Shown piece by piece: positions 59,486 through 64,000 of a stretch of DNA of 64,000 nucleotides. The stretch is taken from positions 1 through 64,000 of the forward strand of contig NZ_JAMKMS010000011.1 of the NCBI RefSeq assembly GCF_023634655.1, in the 5' to 3' direction. The number at the start of each line of letters is the position of its first letter. Position 1 is the stretch's first letter. The notes below the pieces were generated by a model, which worked only from the letters and a program-made list of their open reading frames with translations, did not search any database and was not told the origin of the DNA. A program made the translations under genes and the position numbers. This DNA is from Vibrio methylphosphonaticus. GTDB lineage: Bacteria > Pseudomonadota > Gammaproteobacteria > Enterobacterales > Vibrionaceae.

Positions 59486-61078
59486 ATGAATAATACTAAG
59501 GACAAGTATAGTATTGAAAATACTGACTATACTGTTGGACAAGATAACGTCCAAAAATGGGGATTTGATGTTCACAACCCTGTCTTCGGCACCAGCGCAG
59601 CACTTATCGTACTGTTTCTCGTCGCCCTTCTCGTCGTAGACCCAGCCACCGCCAAAGCCACTCTTGATGGCGCTAAATGGCAAATCATTGGCGCATTTGA
59701 CAGCTTATTTATGTGGGCGGGTAATATCTTTGTGATTTTCTGCCTTGGCCTCGTTTTGTCTCCTTACGGAAAAATCCGTATTGGTGGTGCAACGGCCAAG
59801 CCTGATCACTCAACCCTATCTTGGATCGCTATGCTGTTTGCTGGCGGTATGGGTATTGGTTTGATGTTTTGGGGGGTGGCTGAACCCGTTGCTTACTTCA
59901 CTGGTTGGTATGAAACACCGCTTGGTGTTGAAGCTTATACCGAAGAAGCGCGTAAAGTGGCACTCGGCGCGACAATGTTCCACTGGGGTATTCACCCATG
60001 GTCCATGTACGCGGTTGTTGCCCTCTCGATGGCATTCTTTGCCTTTAATAAAGGTTTGCCACTTTCAATGCGTTCTGTGTTCTATCCATTGCTTGGTGAT
60101 AGAACGTGGGGATGGTTTGGTCATGTTATTGACGTCCTCGCTGTTTTGGCCACCCTATTTGGTCTAGCGACTTCCTTAGGTCTTGGTGCACAACAGGCAG
60201 CGAGCGGTATTGGGCATGTATTTGGGTTTGAATCTGGCACATCGTTACAACTGGTCGTGATCGCCTTTGTGACGGCGTTAGCTATTTTTTCTGTCGTACG
60301 TGGTATTGATGGGGGTGTCAAGCTACTGAGTAACACCAACATCCTTGTTGCGTTCGTATTGTTGATGGTTGTGATTGTGGTATCCATTGCCACCTTCTTT
60401 GGTTCACTTGGTACGACTATTGTTGGCTACGTTGAGAATATCATCCCTTTAAGTAACCCTCATGGCCGTGAAGACGAAGCGTGGATGCATGGTTGGACCG
60501 TATTCTACTGGGCGTGGTGGATCTCATGGTCCCCATGTGTTGGCATGTTCATTGCGCGCGTTTCTAAAGGACGTACCGTACGTGAATTCCTGACAGCAGT
60601 GATCGTTATTCCGACCACCATCACTCTATTTTGGATGGCGGCGTTTGGTGGTATGGCGATCGACCAAGTAATCAACCAAGTTGGTGAGCTTGGCCAAAAT
60701 GGCCTGACCGATCTAACGCTATCACTGTTCTATGCATACGAAGCGCTACCAATGAGTACCCTTCTATCGGTTATCTCTATCATCTTGATTATGGTGTTCT
60801 TCATTACGTCATCGGATTCAGCTTCGTTGGTGATCGACAGCATCACTGCGGGCGGTAAAGTGGATGCACCGGTACCACAGCGTGTGTTCTGGGCAACCAT
60901 TGAAGGTGCTATTGCGGCGGTGTTGTTATGGGTTGGTGGTACAGAGGCGATTCAAGCGCTACAAGCTGGTGCAATCTCTACCGCGTTACCATTTACCATT
61001 ATCCTGCTCGTGATGTGTGTGAGCCTATTAAAAGGTATGCGTACCGAGCTGCAAGTGCATCAACATAGCTACGCGTAA
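59486..61078 (+). CDS. BCCT-family osmolyte transporter, copy 2 (divergent from cosR)
   Basis: BCCT carrier of 530 residues from ATG 59486, chosen because AGAGGA lies just upstream and the start then aligns with copy 1 (the frame begins at 59432). Signature MHGWTVFYWAWWISWSPCVGMFIARVSKGRTVREF and sodium-site region AGGMGIGLMFWGVAEPVAYF. The two copies are similar along their length, including a shared N-terminus (DKYSI-x2-TDYT-x-GQDNVQKWGFDVHNPVFG, split here) not needed for transport, which indicates a local duplication. In V. parahaemolyticus the BCCT gene next to cosR is bcct3. Probably takes up betaine, dimethylglycine or ectoine under salt stress. Confidence 0.93.
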   Translation: MNNTKDKYSIENTDYTVGQDNVQKWGFDVHNPVFGTSAALIVLFLVALLVVDPATAKATLDGAKWQIIGAFDSLFMWAGNIFVIFCLGLVLSPYGKIRIGGATAKPDHSTLSWIAMLFAGGMGIGLMFWGVAEPVAYFTGWYETPLGVEAYTEEARKVALGATMFHWGIHPWSMYAVVALSMAFFAFNKGLPLSMRSVFYPLLGDRTWGWFGHVIDVLAVLATLFGLATSLGLGAQQAASGIGHVFGFESGTSLQLVVIAFVTALAIFSVVRGIDGGVKLLSNTNILVAFVLLMVVIVVSIATFFGSLGTTIVGYVENIIPLSNPHGREDEAWMHGWTVFYWAWWISWSPCVGMFIARVSKGRTVREFLTAVIVIPTTITLFWMAAFGGMAIDQVINQVGELGQNGLTDLTLSLFYAYEALPMSTLLSVISIILIMVFFITSSDSASLVIDSITAGGKVDAPVPQRVFWATIEGAIAAVLLWVGGTEAIQALQAGAISTALPFTIILLVMCVSLLKGMRTELQVHQHSYA

Positions 61079-61100
61079 CGCTATAACGTTCAAAACACTT

Positions 61101-61128
61101 AAAGACCCGCTTTTGCGGGTCTTTTTTT
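61101..61128 (+). terminator. terminator of BCCT copy 2
   Basis: Ten-bp stem AAAGACCCGC / GCGGGTCTTT with TTTT loop and further T. It also faces the end of the minus-strand response regulator gene. Confidence 0.93.
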
Positions 61129-61157
61129 TATCCAATATCTTCGTTAGCATCAAGCCG

Positions 61158-61793
61158 TTACCCCAAACCATGTTCCAATGCGTACTTTGCCAGTTCAGCT
61201 GTTGAGTGTAAGTCCAGCTTATGTTTAATGTTCTGCCGATGAGTTTCTACCGTGCGATAAGAAATATTGAGCATCTGCGCTATTTTCTTACTGCTGCTTC
61301 CCTGTGCGACTAACTTCAACACTGACTCTTCTCGGCGACTCAAAGGGTTAGTTTTGCTCTGCGTTGGTGACACCTCTTGGGAGAATAACGTTTGCGTGAC
61401 GGACTCACAGAAATACGTCGAACCTTGTTTAACGGTTTTGATGGCTTGAACCATTTTTTCTGCAGAGATTTCCTTTAACATGTAACCCACAGCGCCGGCC
61501 TGCATCACTTTCATTATGTACTCACGATTGTCATGCATCGTCAGCATGAGCACCTTAGTTTCCGGACGCTCTTCTTTGAGTAATTGTGTCGCTTCTATGC
61601 CGTTCATAATAGGCATGCTCACGTCCATTAGTACCACGTCAGGCTGACAAGCTTTGACTACATCCACCGCTTCTAGCCCGTTACTTGCCGTGGCAATCAC
61701 CTCGATATCAGGCTCTCGCTCAAGCCGAGCGATGAAACCTTCCAAAACCACTTGATGATCATCCACAATCACCACTTTGATCGGTTCATCCAT
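61158..61793 (-). CDS. NarL/FixJ-family response regulator
   Basis: DNA-binding response regulator of 211 residues. The receiver domain (1-120) has acidic pocket D11-D12, phospho-acceptor D57 (VVLMDVSMP) and Lys in YMLKEIS. The LuxR-type helix-turn-helix (about 148-205) is LSRREESVLKLVAQGSSSKKIAQMLNISYRTVETHRQNI. Its ATG overlaps the kinase stop (TAATG), so the two are translationally coupled. A TRAP transporter lies upstream in the same direction, suggesting control of solute uptake. Confidence 0.94.
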   Translation of the reverse strand: MDEPIKVVIVDDHQVVLEGFIARLEREPDIEVIATASNGLEAVDVVKACQPDVVLMDVSMPIMNGIEATQLLKEERPETKVLMLTMHDNREYIMKVMQAGAVGYMLKEISAEKMVQAIKTVKQGSTYFCESVTQTLFSQEVSPTQSKTNPLSRREESVLKLVAQGSSSKKIAQMLNISYRTVETHRQNIKHKLDLHSTAELAKYALEHGLG

Positions 61794-63142
61794 TATTCCG
61801 TTCCTTCTAGCTTGAGCAAGACTGTTATTTCAGTACCGGACCCATAATCACTCAATAATTCAAACTCGCCGCCAATAAACTCAACACGCTCTCTCATGTT
61901 ACGCAAACCAATTCCACGCGTTGCCAATGCATTGGTGACATCAAAACCAATACCATCATCACGAACCATTAACTGCAACACATTACCAAACTGTTTCAGA
62001 AAAACAGTAACTTGCGTCGCATTCGCATGTTTTTCTATGTTATTTAATGATTCTTGCACCACGCGATACAAGGTTGTTGCCACCTCTGATTTAAGTTTAG
62101 ATGCTTGTGTATCAAGCACCAGTTCTGTGTTGGCGTGAGAATAGGTTTTAAAATCTTGCAGCAAACTCGAAATCGCCGCTTCCAGCCCGATATCATCGAG
62201 TGCGCTTGGACGAAGATGATGCGAGATTCGCCTCACTTCAATGATGGCCTCTGACAACGAAGATTGGGACTGACTCAAATGCCCGATGGATCGAGCATCA
62301 ATATACTTAGTATCCATCAACTCTAGATGGCACTTACTCGAAGCCAACAATTGGTTTACCCCATCATGTAGTTCTCTGGCAAGATGCTTTCTTTCGTCTT
62401 CTTGAAACATCACCGTTTTATGAGCCAATTCTTTTAAGTTCTTATCGGCTAATTTATGCTCATGCCAGTTCACGGCCAGCGTGAGCACAATAATGACAGC
62501 TACTGTGACAGTAAAAATCGTCACAATAGAAAACATTGTGGTTTCTATATTGTTATCAATCGCGGCTCGAAGTACCGCGACTTCCCTTGCCACGTCCTCA
62601 ATATAAAGCCCCGTGCCAATCATCCATTCCCATTTATCTAACCAAGCCGCGTAACTCAGCTTAGTCACCGTTTCACCAGTAGATGGCTTTTGCCACAAAT
62701 ACTGATGAAAGCCACCACCAGCCTGAGCTTGAAACAACAGTGTCTCAATTAGATAGTTTCCGTCTTGGTCTTGTAACTTGAGTAAGTTCCTGCCCACCAA
62801 TTCTGGTTGTATTGGATGTACGAGGTTAGTCCCGGCTTTGTCATAAGCAAAAAAATAGCCATCGGTTCCATAGCGTAACCGGTCGAGAATTTGCCGGACC
62901 TGAGCTTTTGCTTCGGATTCAGACAGATCAGGGTCATTGTAAGCGTATTCGATAGCATCAAAAGCTAGTTCAACGCTATCTTTCAGCGCCGATTCTTTAG
63001 ATCGAATTAAGCTTTCCCGGAAAATCTCGATTTCTTTTTCGCCAAAGGATTTGGCTTGATGGAGGGCAATCCAACTCACGCTAGCCGTCAATATCACTAA
63101 CGGCAGCAACGTCAATAAGATCAGTTTTGCTTTGAGTGGCAT
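61793..63142 (-). CDS. sensor histidine kinase with Cache domain (NarL-partner type)
   Basis: Membrane sensor kinase of 449 residues from ATG 63142 (AGAAGGGA 6 bases upstream; the frame continues to 63238). First membrane helix about 5-27, periplasmic single-Cache domain (about 30-190) with YGTDGYFFAYDKAGTNLVHP and WEWMIGTGLYIEDV, second helix about 203-225, HisKA_3 with H259 (HLARELHDGVNQLL), and HATPase (VQESLNNIEKHA, DDGIGFD, GIGLRNMRERV). Cache domains of this type often bind small organic acids. With the response regulator and the upstream TRAP permease this looks like a carboxylate-sensing uptake system. Confidence 0.92.
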   Translation of the reverse strand: MPLKAKLILLTLLPLVILTASVSWIALHQAKSFGEKEIEIFRESLIRSKESALKDSVELAFDAIEYAYNDPDLSESEAKAQVRQILDRLRYGTDGYFFAYDKAGTNLVHPIQPELVGRNLLKLQDQDGNYLIETLLFQAQAGGGFHQYLWQKPSTGETVTKLSYAAWLDKWEWMIGTGLYIEDVAREVAVLRAAIDNNIETTMFSIVTIFTVTVAVIIVLTLAVNWHEHKLADKNLKELAHKTVMFQEDERKHLARELHDGVNQLLASSKCHLELMDTKYIDARSIGHLSQSQSSLSEAIIEVRRISHHLRPSALDDIGLEAAISSLLQDFKTYSHANTELVLDTQASKLKSEVATTLYRVVQESLNNIEKHANATQVTVFLKQFGNVLQLMVRDDGIGFDVTNALATRGIGLRNMRERVEFIGGEFELLSDYGSGTEITVLLKLEGTE

Positions 63143-63249
63143 AGAAGTCCCTTCTAACTGCAGCCGCCGATAAAGGCAATGCATCCCGAAAGACACATTA
63201 CCACGGCGGTCAAATAAATGAACTTCCTTACGCCACAACGGTAATTAGA

Positions 63250-64000
63250 TCACATTCCATAGAAGGATGGGAAGACTAACAGTGACGCTAACACGAGGAT
63301 TTGAATAGCAATAAACGGCATAACACCACGGTATATATCTCGAGTCGTCACGCCATTCGGCGCTACCCCTTTCAAGTAGAACAAGCTAAAGCCAAATGGC
63401 GGTGTTAAGAACGAGGTTTGTAAATTCATGGCTACAAGGATAGCGAACCAGGTCATATTGATGCCCATGATCTCAGCAACGGGTGCGATCATAGGAACAA
63501 TGATGAAACAAATTTCCACAAAGTCGATGAAGAAGCCTAGAATCAAAATCACCAACATAGTGATAATAAGGAAGCCCCATTTCTCACCGGGTATCTCTAG
63601 CATCCACTCTTCCACCAGCATATCGCCACCGGTATAGGTAAACGCCATTGAGAATGCCGTCGCACCCAACAGAATCGCAAAGACCATCGCGGTCACTTTC
63701 ACCGTTTCTTTTGACGCTTCATAAAGCATACGGAAGTTAAATTGGCCATAGGCAAGAGACAGTAAAATTGCGCCAGCGCCCCCTAGAGCAGCCGACTCTG
63801 TAGGCGTTGCGACCCCTGCAAATATTGACCCAAGAACAATGACAATCAATGCCAGTGGCGGCACGATCGCTTTCAACGCCGTCTTTACTTCTTGAGAACG
63901 AGAAATGGACTCATCTCTAGGAATAGGCTGCGCCGCTTCTGGATTAAGTTTTGCATAAATCAGGATATATAAAACATAGGCACCCACCAAGACTAATCCC
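63250..64000 (-). CDS. dctM: TRAP transporter large permease (DctM type), 5' part outside the window
   Basis: C-terminal 250 residues of a 12-helix TRAP large subunit, which carries organic acids with sodium using a periplasmic binding protein. The frame remains open to the right edge. Visible motifs: FAGVATPTESAALGGAGA, FIDFVEICFIIVPMIAPVAEIMGINMTWFAILVAMNLQTSFLTPPFGFSLFYLKGVAP (split here), which match the DctM family C-terminus. The kinase gene begins 107 bases downstream. The small permease and binding-protein genes should lie to the right. The substrate is not known; FVEI-type large subunits occur in transporters for 2-oxo acids and C4-dicarboxylates. Confidence 0.9.
   Translation of the reverse strand, partial: GLVLVGAYVLYILIYAKLNPEAAQPIPRDESISRSQEVKTALKAIVPPLALIVIVLGSIFAGVATPTESAALGGAGAILLSLAYGQFNFRMLYEASKETVKVTAMVFAILLGATAFSMAFTYTGGDMLVEEWMLEIPGEKWGFLIITMLVILILGFFIDFVEICFIIVPMIAPVAEIMGINMTWFAILVAMNLQTSFLTPPFGFSLFYLKGVAPNGVTTRDIYRGVMPFIAIQILVLASLLVFPSFYGM

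Noticed and set aside
1..64000. tRNA, rRNA or prophage genes
   Set aside because: None recognised on either strand while reading the spacers; a covariance-model scan would be decisive for tRNAs.

Overview
The window comes from a Vibrio chromosome, most likely a member of the Harveyi clade (V. parahaemolyticus / V. alginolyticus / V. harveyi group). The evidence is an integron integrase of the Vibrio superintegron type next to rplT-rpmI-infC-thrS, FabV as enoyl reductase, an H-NOX/hybrid-kinase pair like the V. harveyi HqsK circuit, an RpoX-like RpoS paralog, and a CosR-type MarR regulator divergent from a BCCT osmolyte carrier. No rRNA, tRNA, CRISPR array or prophage was seen. Apart from the left-edge insertion sequence this is ordinary chromosomal backbone with several accessory signalling islands.

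Layout. 1-2.1 kb: the 3' part of an IS110-family (IS1111-like) transposase, then intI with a near-perfect LexA box; the cassette array should lie to the left, outside the window. 2.1-5.4 kb: thrS-infC-rpmI-rplT, with an AUU start for infC and a tRNA-Thr-like hairpin in the thrS leader. 5.7-10.4 kb: fabV, fadE and a PsrA-like TetR regulator (fatty acids), then a probable sRNA with a strong terminator. 10.8-14.2 kb: dacA, a PAS-PAS-GGDEF protein and a small cysteine-containing protein. 14.7-18.9 kb: ynjBCDF (ABC importer plus CDP-alcohol phosphotransferase), then yajD. 19.5-22.6 kb: gnd and zwf without pgl between them. 22.9-28.8 kb: serine dehydratase, ycjXF, a class I fumarase. 28.9-30.3 kb: pabB.

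30.3-39.6 kb is a signalling island: H-NOX with its hybrid histidine kinase, an EAL phosphodiesterase coupled to an unknown 484-residue protein, two tandem paralogous small proteins separated by 21-bp direct repeats, an RpoS-like sigma factor and a stand-alone Hpt protein followed by nudL. 39.9-42.6 kb: a serine transporter and a second serine dehydratase. 42.7-45.9 kb: queD and a three-gene lipid-linked glycan operon. 46.2-51.4 kb: a chemoreceptor with a CXXCH heme-c motif, asnS behind a structured attenuator-like leader, a small unknown gene, and an AspC-type aminotransferase. 51.6-56.2 kb: a cNMP/CBS/DUF294 protein, a DEDDh exonuclease and a dCache chemoreceptor with an amino-acid-binding motif. 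56.7-61.1 kb: two BCCT carriers flanking cosR. 61.2-64 kb: a NarL/Cache two-component system and a TRAP large permease cut by the window edge.

The most novel-looking signals are regulatory RNA and DNA structure: the asnS leader, the anticodon-mimicking thrS hairpin, an unannotated sRNA candidate, a dyad repeated upstream of hpt and the serine transporter, and a striking number of 12-21 bp tandem duplications in intergenic spacers. Function calls rest on recognition of protein families by eye; no database search was run.
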